This document shows, piece by piece, positions 19,250 through 32,000 of a stretch of DNA of 64,000 bases (position 1 is the first letter of the stretch; each line of letters begins with the position of its first letter). The notes beneath the pieces are model-generated. The model saw nothing but the letters and a program-made list of their open reading frames with translations, was not told the DNA's origin and did not search any database. Both the position numbers and the translations under genes were made by a program. Source of the DNA: Trichobilharzia szidati (lineage: Eukaryota; Platyhelminthes; Trematoda; Strigeidida; Schistosomatidae); the NCBI GenBank assembly GCA_944472155.2, contig OX235272.1, positions 92,076,020-92,140,019 on the forward strand, in the 5' to 3' direction.

Positions 19250-20801
19250 AGTAGCATTGAAAATGGACCCAGAGACATCAGTGGACCTGATGATACCACT
19301 ACTGGAGAAGGTGTGGAAAGAAGGCAAAGTACCCGAGGATTGGAAGAAAGGATACTTATTCAAACTACCAAAGAAAGGGGACTTAAGTCAATGTAAGAAC
19401 TGGCATGGAATTATGCTCCTGTCAATCCCAAGCAAAATACTAAACCGCATCATCCTGGAGAGAATCAAACACGCCCTGGATGAAAATCTTCGACCGGAAC
19501 AGGCTGGATTCAGGAGAAACAAGTCATGCATTGATCAAATCGCAACACTACGGATCATCATTGAACAGAGCTTGGAATGGCAGTCAGCTCTCTATCTCAA
19601 CTTCATTGACTTTGAAAAGGCCTTCGACAGCGTCGATCGAGAGGTGATTTGGCAACTACTTCGCTACTATGGCGTGCCGCCAACAATTATACATCTCATC
19701 CAACAGTTGTACTACAATTCTGCATGGCAAGTAATCCACAACGGGAAATTCACGGAATCCTTTGAAGTGAAGACGGAAGTAAGACAAGGCTGGTTGGCTG
19801 CCTACTATCTCCAATGATTTTCCTGATTGTGGTAGACTGGATAATGCGACAGACAGTGGTGGGCAGCGAGGAAACAGGCATAAAATGGACCCACACAAAA
19901 TACTTGGAGGATCTGGACTTTGCCGATGATATATGTGTGATTTCCCACAAACTGGAAGATATGCAAGTGAAAAGCAACAAGTTGGCGATAGAAGAAGCAT
20001 CAAAGATAGGACTCCAGGTGAACACAGAGGAAACAGAGGTGATGAAGATTCCTGGCTAACAGCAACGGTAACAACAACAGACAACAATCAGCATAAATGG
20101 GAGAAATCTGATAGAAGCAATCTCTTTTATCTACCTACCTGGGAAGCATCGTTTCAACTACAGTCGGACGGAACTGACGAGGATATCAAGGCAGCGAGGA
20201 TTGGGAAAGCAAGGCAAGCTTTCATTTCTCTGAAGTCTGTGTGGAGGTCAACAGGACTGACTCAGCATGGAAATGAAAATAAGAACCGGATTTTCAACTC
20301 CAATGTGAAGTCAGCGCTACTTACTATTCGTACGGATCAGAGACTTGGCGCTGCGCCGCGCAACGTCACGAAGGCCTCTTCGAACAACCTACAGACCTTC
20401 ATTAACAGCTGACTTCGCTCAAGATCAGATGGCTGGCCAAAAAAGATCAGCAACAGGGATCTCTTCAGTGAGCGAACCAACCCAGCAGGAACCAATTGTG
20501 CAACAAATATGCAGGAAGAAATGGAGGTAGATGGATTGGCCATACTCTTAGAAAACAAACCACCAAGTGACATCACTCACCAGGCCATCGCTCGAGTAGA
20601 ACCCAAATGGAAAGCGGCGAGTTGGTTGTCAGTGTGATGGTGACATGGAGGAGGTCATGTGAGGAGGAAATGAATGCATATGGGCAGACGTGGAGCCAGG
20701 TGAAAACGTCGGTGGTGAACCGAACGCAATGGAGACGTGCGGCTGAAGCCCTATGTTCCTCTAGGAATTAAAGGAAACAACAATAATAATGATAATAATA
20801 A
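19250..20801 (+). mobile_element. RTE-type retrotransposon, 5'-truncated, with target duplication
   Basis: Flanked by ttacagttcagc (19238-19249 and 20802-20813). Encodes reverse transcriptase from ALKMDPETSVDLMIPLLEK through LNFIDFEKAFDSVDREVIW to EVRQG, then a frameshift at the CLLSP box (about 19788) and resumes MIFLIVVDWIMRQT and LDFADDICVISHKLED with an intact catalytic FADD. More stops follow before the 3' end, gaagccctatgttcctctag and an (AAT)n tail. Not active. Confidence 0.9.
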
Positions 20802-21584
20802 TTACAGTTCAGCTTGGATAAATTTCAAAGTGAAAATTCACTTTGGAAATCTTGAAAACAATGAAACTCTCTCAGAAGTGTGTATATTCCAGTCCACAAC
20901 TCTTTTGAAATGCATTTCTAAAGACAGATGCAGAATCAAATAAACGACAGTCCGCACAGTGAAAATATTATCAATGAGGTACTAAGTTCGAACCCAGTAG
21001 CTCATGTTTTTCACGCCTGTTTCATTCACTCACGCTAAGAAATCTCTTTCCACTTTACTCTAAGACAAGTCGAGACAGTTCGAGTAATTCGGACAAAGAT
21101 TTTGATGAAGGTATTGCCAATGAAAGAACAAAATGATCATTGGGGATTAATCACTGCTGTCGATACGATGACATGGAAGTTCCACGAGGAATATTAGAGA
21201 ATAAAACTCAATTTTTATTTCACATTAGTAATATTATTCATCTGAATAAAATATTATTAACATTACAAAAAGTAAATAAGGATTAACATAAAGCAGAAGA
21301 TATTTAAGGTAATTCTTTGTGTTAACTGTAGCGTATTCATTTAAAATCTAAAACAGGGAAGTAAAATAAATTAATGAAACAAAACAATACAAAAAGTTAT
21401 GTACAATATGTTGAAATGTATCTTGAAGGATACTTTTAAACTAAACATTTATTTGAAGAGATTGAATTGTGCTGCACTGAATTAACGCAAACGTGTTCGC
21501 TGAAAATACCCCGCTTATAACAACACAGTTTGCTATGTAAATTGGTTGCCTTAAGCTATTTAAACAATAGTGAAGTATTTTTGA

Positions 21585-21920
21585 TGAATGGTGACTGTCA
21601 GTGTAATTCAGAACGAGTGTTTCGTCCCATTAGGGACTCGTCATCTGGATGTAACTGCATTCTCCACTGAGTGATGATGGTCACACTGAAACTCGAACCC
21701 AGTAGTGTCCATCGTTTCAAACATCAGAGCGTGGATGAGACCCAAATAGGACGAAATCCACATCCTGGATTCCACTGTTAGTCACCATTAACTAAATTAC
21801 TTCAAAGTTAATCATCAGGTATCGTCGAATCTTCTGTAGTGGGGGCCGACATGTCAAGTAATGCCGACCGTTACGGCCTAATCGATCAACTAACGGGAAA
21901 ATCAAAATTGAGCAAAGTTA
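21585..21920. repeat. Hammerhead-ribozyme repeat, head-to-head pair 1
   Basis: Minus copy 21585-21660: stem II gtccctaatgggac and cgaaac kept, but the base at C3 of the core is A. Plus copy about 21728-21795: gagacccaaataggacgaaa followed by catcctggattccactg, core CTGATGA changed. The 3' flank gccgacatgtcaa ... gggaaaatc is shared with pair 2. Confidence 0.7.
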
Positions 21921-23045
21921 AACTATCATAGCCGAAACCACAGTAACCTTGAACAAACAGTCAGAACTCAGATACAAAAATGTTGCATAATTGTTGAAAA
22001 ATACACTAAAAAGTATTGCTACCATGATATTACACTGTATAGTTGCAGCTTATGTGTTGTAAGTAAGAATGTCTCCCAGTCAATACACAGATGATCTATA
22101 GAGAAATCGTACCATGTGCGATATACCCATTCATCCAGGTGACTGTAGGTCATGGTACTTTGAGATCGGTTGATATTTCTGACACTATTCTCCCACCTAA
22201 TCCTGACTCTAACCATAATCCAAACTCCTGATCCTAACTTCAACATTTGGAAGGCCTTGACTCTGGCTATGATACTGTAACTTCGCCACCCAGGTCACAC
22301 TTCAGGTCCTTTGTGTTAATGCTGACTGCATTCTGTCAGTGACAGCATTGAGTGACGCAGGTTCGAATCTCTGTGAGGTTTCAGTTATGCTTCGATGACA
22401 AGTGCCAGAAAAGAGAGAGCACTCTGCCGACTGCATCTAACCATCTAATACCAATTACAAAAAATATGTTATGAAGTTGGTCATACTCTAGTCTACTTTT
22501 TCTCATTAGAAAACTGTTCAACACATTTTTTTTGAGGCAGAGGAGTCTGATTCTCGTGGCTAAGCTATTCATATGTATCAGGATAACGGTGTCAAAAAGT
22601 TTAGTTCATGCATAATACCGTTTATTTTCTCTACATCCTGGATAATTTGATGAGAAATCATTAGAAGAATAATTAGATTAACAGCTTTGGCAATAATCCA
22701 ATAGAGAAATTTCACGATCTTTTCAAGAATTTTGTAGGAATAATCATTGAGTACTAATACTGGAGTCTCTGAGGACTACAGAACTGTGAGAATTCACCTC
22801 ACCTTCTTCCTAGATGGCTTGACAACGTGAATTCAAACTACAGTACAACATTTAGCTAGATTGCTCTCGTTTTAAAAGTTTCACATTGGATGTCTTAACC
22901 TGATGAAGATGCTTCTTACATTATTAGACATTTATAGTTTCTTTGACGAGTACGAAATAAATTATAATTCGGTAGTGGATTTTTGAAAGGAAGAAAGTAA
23001 TTACAGACTCATCAACATTTAAATAATTTACTTATGTCAACTTAC

Positions 23046-23099
23046 TTAGTGAAAGACTTCCATTAAAGTATTCGCATACTTTTCAAATGTTTTGAAGCA
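23046..23099 (-). CDS. Gene B exon 6, terminal exon
   Basis: Acceptor tttgttttag, then TGC TTC AAA and an open frame of 17 codons ending in TAA. The exon opens with the cysteine expected to pair with that of exon 5. A GTAAGT directly follows the stop, so use as an internal exon would not change the protein end. Confidence 0.75.
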   Translation of the reverse strand, partial: CFKTFEKYANTLMEVFH

Positions 23100-26000
23100 C
23101 TAAAACAAATTTTGAAAAAGAAAAAGAGATTTCGATTAAAATTGAGCTCAAACTGAAGTTCATGTGTCAGTGGTTTAGTGGCAGAATCCTTGCCAACCGC
23201 GTACCTACTCCGGATTCCAATCCTAGCCGATGCATTCTCAAATCCTGCTTAGCCAATGGCGATCCCAGTAGTGAGTGATAGATGGGCTTGAGGCTAACAC
23301 CTCTGCACTCCATTAGAATGACACCATCGCTATAGAAACATCGAAGCTCAGGCTTGAAACCTTCTGTTTTACTTGGAATGAAAGGTAATGAGAAAAACTG
23401 GAGTTTCACTTTTAATTCTAAATCACCAAATAATATCTAGTATTTGCATCTTTTTGGTTGAATCGTTAACTCGAAGTTATTTCTTTTTGATTGAGGCTAA
23501 CAGGCGAAGTCAGAATACGCGTTTTATTCTATTTCAGATTCTCCTACCAGTATACAGAAATGAGGCTGATCAATTTTCTCAGAGAAATCAACAGAAAATC
23601 ACGTAAACGAATAAACAGTTTCAAATTATTCTCGTTGCACATTAGTTGGGTCATGTAACACTTTGGCCCAGTTACTGATAAAGTGATTAGTACTAGAAGT
23701 TAATGTGGCTATAGGAGTTCTAGTGAGAATTCGTGACAACTGGTATCCATTAGGTCGAACGTGAGAGTGAATACTCGCCGATAACACTGGTTGGTGGTCA
23801 CACTAAAATCACGAATTGGTGAAAGTTGGGATTCATGGGTCATTGGAACGGGTCACGGTAGCTGAATGGTCTGCGAACTCGCCTTGTAGCCAGAAGGTGC
23901 TGCGCTCGAATCCCAGTGGGTGCGTACTGATGGAGAGTCCGAAATTAGGGAGAAACAGCAGTTCACTACTTCTTGATTTTCAGTGGTTCTCTAACTGAGA
24001 TCAGTCAGTAACCAGAACTGATATTTTTTGAATTATTTGGTGACACTAAATTCCTTGAAGCGAAACTGAAATGAGATTCGGTTCGTTATGATTTGATGGA
24101 CAGGTAGGGGTGACACATGAACTGTTTTCTACACTGAGTGAATAACGGACAATTCTGTTACTTAAAGTGTACTTATTTTTGATTGCTGTTTGTAAATTTG
24201 TGAAGGTAAATTATCTTGAAAATAAGTCCATTTCTGTCTGATAAGAATTAGCTTGAATTGTGTTGAGCACCGAAGTAATTTCAATAGAAGAGCTTAAAAT
24301 ATTTCCTTATTGTGATTCAGAATGAGTTATTTGTATTAATAACTAAGTAAATGGAGACTGAGTCAAGTTATCCCTCTTCAGTAGGCTCCTTATCAAAAAT
24401 AAAAAGAACTTGACTGGTTAATAATGGCCTACTGCATGACTAAATTTTAAACAAAATTTGAAAAATGTCTCATTAGAAGCAGGTATTGTTCTTTAGAAAT
24501 TTCATTGTAATTTTCTACCTAGAGAATATAAGTCTGTCTGACGATGAACTCTAGAATGACAGTTGAATGAACCAGTTCAGAGAACGAAACAACATCTAAT
24601 CTACAAGTCTCCCCATTACAGGGAGATTGTGTCTTGTGAGGGGAGTTATAAAGGAATGAGGAGAATAGTTCAAAGAAATGACCATTTTCTGACTGAAGAG
24701 TTTGATGATAAATTAGTATTAGATAATATCGTTGCCATTCTAGTGTCATTTCGTAGGGATTTGGCCGACCAGTCTCGACTTCTCACTAGAATTCCAAAAT
24801 ACTCTTCAATGACAATGTCTAGTTCTAAAAGTCGCGAAGTGACGGAACCTAGAATTTATGGGCTTTCAGATTCTGTCTCAATGGTTGAATGGTCATCGAG
24901 CTTTCCTCTTAACCTGAAGACCATGGGTTCGATCCTGTGTGGGGTCTTGGGTACGTATCGTTGAAGCATTCCAAACTATGATGGAGAAGCTTTCCAGCGC
25001 CTTCTGGTTTTCAATGGCTCTTCAACTGATATTGACCCGTGATCACACTTGAATATCATAAACTATTAGATAACGTGCTTGTGATTTACGTACTTGCCCA
25101 CGTGCGAAAAGTCAACGAAGAAAAGTGTACACACTTACTTGTTTATCAGAAGAGCAAATTTGTTCGATTGCCTCTTGGATGTATTCTTGTGTGACTGTGA
25201 ATTTCAAGTGTTCTTTGAGTGTATTAAATATCTGCAGCATGGCACTGTCAACTTTGAAAAGAAATGACACAAAAGTTATGTCCGGTATAAAATAAAATCG
25301 GTTACGCTTTCATTTACTGTCATAATTTAACTAAATTCACTTGTTTGTACCAATAAGTACTTGAGTAATGGTTGACTGACGTGCACAAAAGTTTATCTTA
25401 AATTGAAAACATTGAATATAGCGAATGGAAAGCGCCAATTTCAAATTATCTCAGCTACCTGACTGTAGAATTCACTAAAGTAGTAAACACGTAGAAAAAT
25501 TCAAAGGATGGTCAATGACTGACTGTTGAGAGTGGCACGGTGATGTAGGGTAGAAGGTTTAATGAGCCCGAAATTCCTCAATTTCCCCACCCTTCAGCGT
25601 TTATAAGGTTGCCTATATTGTCTGTTTCAGTGCATTAGATAGGCTGTTTCCTTTCTCTAATCAGGATATTTAGTAATCAGAATAGATATTTTTTTGAAAA
25701 TTAATTAATTTCCAGATTATAACTTTCGTCAGGGGATCATTTTTATGATATGTTCGTCGTTATAACTAATGTGACTTCCTAGATATCTAATTTAAATGAA
25801 GCGCTACAGTGATTGTCTTTCTTCATAAAGCTATACACCATTGCTTGATTGAAGTGGGTAATTTTTATATTACCCATGTCAGTCAGTAGTGCTTGATAAC
25901 CAGATCGATGTGACCTAAATATCGGACGGCAGAGATCACAAGCCGTGTACTAGATTTGACTCAGATCAAAGATCCGAATCAGTACAAACCACCCAACTGT

Positions 26001-29000
26001 TATTCAAGTAGATCACAGTATGTGATTGTTAAGTTATTACATAATCCGCTTCCTGTCACTTGAATGAATGGGTGTCTATATTTTGATAAGTATCGCAGGC
26101 TTCTTGCTCCACGTTATCACCCAGTCATATATGTGACGCATGAATAAACACTCTACCTAATCATCAATCTAGAAATTAATTGGTGAATGGTGACTAGCAG
26201 TACAATTCAGCATGCGTATTTCGTCCTATTTGGGACTCGTCAGATGGATGCACCTGCATTCCGCAGTGAGCGGTGAGACTCGACGGGACATTCCCATTCA
26301 CTGCAGAATGCAGTTACATCCATCTGACGAATGCCGAATAGGACGAAATGCGTATCCTGGATTCCACTGCTGGTCACCATCCACCAATTAACTTCCAATT
26401 ACATGTCCAGACGTTGTCGAAGTATCTGCACAAGAAGCCGACATGTCAACCTGAGACCGAGCACTTCGGTCCAATCAATCGACGGGAAAATCTAAAATTG
26501 AATTCAATAATCATTATTCCGCTTAGATAACATTGAACTGTGAAATATGAATATTAAACAAGTGGTCATTCTATTTAACCTCATTTGTCATACTGTCTTC
26601 ATTCAAACACTCCGAAGGCTATTGAAGAGCTAACCAGTAACAAGTGAATATGATGTTCGTTTGAAAATATTCACAGTCTTGTTTTAACTCACAAAACAGT
26701 TACGTGACACATTAAAAAAATAACTTACAAGATGAAACATCTTCAGTCATCATTTCATTTTGTTCAGTAAGACATACTCCGATGTACTGTAAGCGAAAGT
26801 AAAGAAATGATTATGATAAAATATGGCTCCTAGATGGTTGGAGGCAATTGGCAGGAAACTTTGGTTGAACGTAGGTTTCCAGCTTGTTGACCCTGATCAG
26901 TTAGCAAGGAGCATCTATAATCTCGACGGAACTCACGTACCTTCTGAGATTCGAACCAATGTTGTGGCATGTGCTACTGATAAGATTTATCAGTAGTTTA
27001 TTAAGAGACGTTAATCAAAATGAAAATATCAAATAACAGGGAGATAGGTATGATGTGAGAGAAAGCAAATGATACAGCGTTGTGGCGATACATGGGAGAT
27101 GACGTGAAAGGAACAAAAAAAGCACAATTTGGAGGAAGGCAAGTAGTAGCACGACACAGAAGATCTGTGCATATTAATGATTTGAAGATAAGGCATAGAC
27201 AATTTTTCTACATAGAAATACCAGATAGTATATAAGCCTGCCTTCACCTGGTCTTCGTTTTCTACCTTGTACAATGTCACTTAGTGTTGGAGTCAGAAAA
27301 GTTACCACTGAGCTGATTGCCTCCAACCATCTAATAACAAAAATTCAGTGTGCACCATGTTAATGACTAACTGCTTTCGAATATTAACTACTTTATAAAT
27401 AGATACATAGTTTACTTGAGGAAATAAATTTGTCAAAAGTCTTAATGTTTTCAATTTAAATGACTCATCAATCCCTGCAAATACTAACGCAATCCTCCAA
27501 TGTACAACAAAATGGTTTTTCTTAAACTTATTCTTTTCTGTGTTTTTCATTTTGTTGGGAGAGTTTTAAACCTCAGGCAAGACGTCAACATTAGTACTAC
27601 TTCAGATCATAAGTGTTAACAGGAAATTTCTTCTTCACCAGAGAGTAGTATTTTGATGGTTCTTTGACGCGTGCTACTGACGAGATTTATAAGTAGTATA
27701 TAGATGCACATATAAATATTGTATATCATATGCAAAAATACCGAATAGTGGAGAGATGGATGTAATTGCAAAAAGAAGAGATAAACGATTCTTGTGAAAC
27801 AACATAGAAAACATGAAAGGAAGACAAGGCACAGAAGCACAATGTGGAAGAAATGTGTAAATTATCATTTCAATACATGGTAGACGTATTTTGTTAAAAT
27901 GTGTACTTGGAATTGCCAATAGATAGAAACGCTGTCAAATACTCTTTTGTTCTGTCATTAAAGCTCAATCCCTTTGGCCGAATACTGTTTCAAACTACGG
28001 TGGGGCTGTAAGCGTTTACCTCGGGATTATCTCAAAATAGAGCTAAATATCTATCCATCACTCCTAATTTTTATTGGTGCCCTAACCGACATTGGAATGA
28101 CACCATCATTTACTGCTGTAAGTTGGTGTGTATTGGAATGTGACTTTAGCATGAACTCCAAACCAACAGCTAATTGTCAAACTGGAATTCCAGAATTTAG
28201 ACATATGAAACATCAACAATGTTACAAAAAAAGAGAAGGCAATCTATGTAAAAAACTTACTCTGCATGGCTCATTAACACTCATATTCATAGCGAAATCA
28301 TGCAGTTTCTCTTGGAATGGACCATTGAAGAAGGCTTTACACTGAATAGGCAAATAAACAAATGAATAAATAAATAAACAAATATACAGTTGATCAAATT
28401 ACGATCGATAAGTTAATCTTCGGAGGCCTTTTCAAACCTGAAAACCTCTTTTATTATATCGCATATAATTTCTATTGTTCAGTTTGTTTCAGTCCAAGGA
28501 AATATGACCCTTGATAGTATTACTTACTCTCGTGGATGTTTAAAAATGTTGACAACGTGCCGGTTAGTAAGTTTCTATTAGACTTGTGAAAAAGCATAAT
28601 CTTGACTGGTATCGTATGTCAGTAGGTGAGATGACTGTTCATGAGTTGTGTGTTTGAGTCTCAACCTTTCTAATTGGCTTCCGACCAAATGTAGTACATT
28701 TCTCGAAGAAGGCAAGGAAGAGATGTCACAATGGATTGGTTCGTACTTCAGGTCAGAGAGCATTGTATGCTGCAGGATCTATTATTATTACTGCTACGAT
28801 TATTAGTTCAGCATGTTTCTGTTGCACAACTCTGAATTCGTTATATTCGATGGAAGTGTTTGTTTTTAGAGAGACGAAACACTGTCAAGTAGTCTCAGGT
28901 TGAATGGTGTTAACTCTGTGTGAGGTTGAGCTGCGTTTCCATTTATACATGCTAGAAAATTAAAAGAAATGGGTGAACTGCTTATACCTAAAAGTGGACT

Positions 29001-32000
29001 CAGAATTCTTCGACAGTATCATTTGCCGTCTTAGGCTTTTTCAGAATGTTGATCGACAGGCGCAGAGTTGTGTACAGATCTTCATTAGATGAAATTGCCA
29101 CGCTTCAATAAGGTATGAGTTAAATAATGGAGCACAGTTATGATGATGCTGCATTAAATAAAGAGAGGTTAGAATGACTGAGAAGTTTCGAAGATAAAGG
29201 AATGAACACATCTGGATCAATCAGCATTATTGGATAACACTAGAAAAAGAGGAAGAGGTCTCGTTTTCATTCCAGAGGAGCTGGTATGGTTCTTAAAAGA
29301 TTAAGTTGTTAGATTTTCCTAACAGGAGATGAAACTACCTCCTTCTCTATAATATTTATAATCTTGTCCTATCGAAATTTTAGAATGGATTAATGTGTAT
29401 TCATAAATTCTTATCACATATTAACTGATAACCCAAGTGAAGATCTTCAACCAGTTTCAACGGAATAAATTTGAAGGACATCAATTCCTCCAATTACCTA
29501 GGAATCAGCTCCAATTACAGGTAGACGATACGGGTGAGGATGTCAAAACCAGAATTGGAGGAACAGTACAGACATTCATCACTCTGAAACTTTGCAAATC
29601 CGTTGTCGTCAACACAAAGAACACCAATGTTGAGTCAGTTAGGTCTTCTGTTTGGGTCAGAAACTTAGCACTCACGTGGAGAAAAGCACTTTCAACGGGC
29701 TGCAAAATTGCATCTATAGCTGCGTCGCTGAATTCATATTGAAAATCAAATGACTGGTGAGAAAGATTAGCCACAAGAAACTCTGGGGACGATCCGATCA
29801 AGAACCTTTTGGTCTACAAATATTCTAGAGAAAGTGAAGTTGGATCGGAAATGCGCTGAGGAAACGGTCGAGTGACATCAATGTAGGGGGACTCAAATGA
29901 GAAACGGCGAGTTGGGCGTGAGTCTTCTAGTGACCTGGAGGAGATCATGTGAAGATGAGATGGCAGCCTATGGGAAATAGTAGGGCCGGTTCTAGAGGAC
30001 TGAGGATAACATAGTGGAATGGAAATGTTCTGTTGAAGTACTATGTTCCATCGTCGATTACTTACTTACAAGACAGACTTGATGCATCAACGGGACATTT
30101 AGTTTTTGTCTGCTGTGCATGTTTTAAAATCTCATTATGTCTCAGAATTTTCGTTTCTTATTATATAATAAATATGTCTGCATGAAATACACTCTACAGT
30201 CAAAGTTCAAGAAATTCCATATTAGATAAGTTCATTTTAATATCACACAGCAATGTCGTACTAACAACTGGATGACAAGATTTCGAGCATAATTTATCTC
30301 TTATAATCATACTAATTTAGTCAAACGTCTTCACATTTTGTTCTATATGTGTTTTTTCTCGTTTTCTGTCTCTCCAACTTCCCTTTGATGTTTGTTGCCA
30401 CTTTCCACATCTCCGGTATAGACGTTGCCTCATTCCGACTGAGCCTGTGCAGCGTTGAATCCATAAATAAAGATTCAGTGCTTAACTTCTCTCTCTCTCC
30501 ACCTAACTGTATTACTTTTTAGTGCTTCCACTCTGTCTCTGACCCTCTAGGTCTAGCTAAATTTTTATGTTCCAATAATCTAGATGTGCGTCAGTGGCAT
30601 AGCGGTTAGGACGCTCGCCGACCATGCACATGGTCCGGTGTTCGAATCCCCGCCGACACACTCCTTTACCTCGCTAAGCCAGAATTAATGCTGGTGAAGA
30701 GGAAAGGTTGGGCATGAGGCTAGTAACCCAATCCTAAAAAATAAACACTGCTATAGAAAGTTCAAGCCACTAGCTTGAAGCCCTATGTTCCACTGGGGAA
30801 CGTGAAGGATAAAAAAAATAATCTAGAGGACCTCGATCTACTAGTTTGACCTATGTAATTGACCTCACTGACAGTCATTACATGGTGCTTGGTTAATTAT
30901 ACATTCTTCCTAATTGGATAGTTTGGCCGACAAAGTTTGTCTTTGAGAGGGTTTGTCAGTTGGTTCAAATGCCAACTCGAAACCTTGTCATCCAGTTGTT
31001 AATACTGCTTCATCACTGTGTGATATTTAAAATAAACTCATCCAATATGGAATTGGAATTACATTCTACACCATAGTGCCCAAGTTCTACACTTACATGA
31101 AATAAAGTACAAAAAACACAGATTCTCCGATGAGTGTCACTGGCGCATTTTGTCTGAAGATTAGTGTGAATCATACTGTATTACTTGCCTATCTGATATG
31201 AAAGGTGGGTATTCTAACACACTGTACTCAGGATCAATGTTCACTCGTTACCTAAAGCTCATTAAAGACTACAGTTTTTGCTTCAGAAAATGATGGGTAT
31301 ATTATCCCCTCTCGCAAATATTTCTTTTCATGCGCTGTAATTACATGTTCCCCGAATTCCACATACTACACCGGGGAAAGACTTATTTAGGAAATAATTT
31401 ACTTCAGAGAGCCTATTCTTCTTTATGTTTAACTATGGTATTGTATACTTACAGGATCTGGTGATTCTAATCAGTTGTAACATCCTGTTTTTTATTTGTC
31501 ATTTGAAATATAAATAATTTTGTTTGATAAATAACAAGAATAGCAAATTCAAATGAATAAAACCTACCTTTGCACGTGGTTTACGATAAGGTATGAAACT
31601 GCATGTGACACTCAACAGTTTGGCCATCATTTCTCTTACGTAGTCGTGCAATAGTGCCGATCGAATACGACGTACATTTGTGACACATAATTCACAAACT
31701 AAAATGTGAAAAACAGATACATACACACATGGACGTACGTGATTGTTCAGTTTTGACTACTAAATCTATGACATAAAACCTGTGGAGGTGGATTTCAATG
31801 AAGTACACGCCAACCATGGACAGGGCCCAGGTACGACTCCTGGTTAATGCACCCTAAATCTTACGTAGCCAATAGTAAGCTCTGTAAAGAGGGAAGGTTG
31901 GGGGTGAGGCTAGCAATCCCACCCTGTAAGAACAATACCATCGATACTGGAACTTCAAGGCTCAAGTTTTAAGCCCCATGTTCTACTTGGAAGGCAAAGT

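Noticed and set aside
19053..19817. 254-codon plus-strand frame as a host gene
   Set aside because: Its first 66 codons are flanking DNA and the rest is truncated RTE reverse transcriptase that frameshifts.
22195..22260. CCTAA-like telomeric repeat
   Set aside because: Only a loose run of CTAA/CCTAA words; no tandem unit.
27974..28345. 123-codon plus-strand frame
   Set aside because: Antisense of gene B exon 3 and its flanks; the minus strand has the splice sites and cysteine pattern.
30590..30665. tRNA gene
   Set aside because: Has tRNA-like A and B boxes but is the head of a dispersed SINE with a body and tail; no cloverleaf with a clean acceptor stem.
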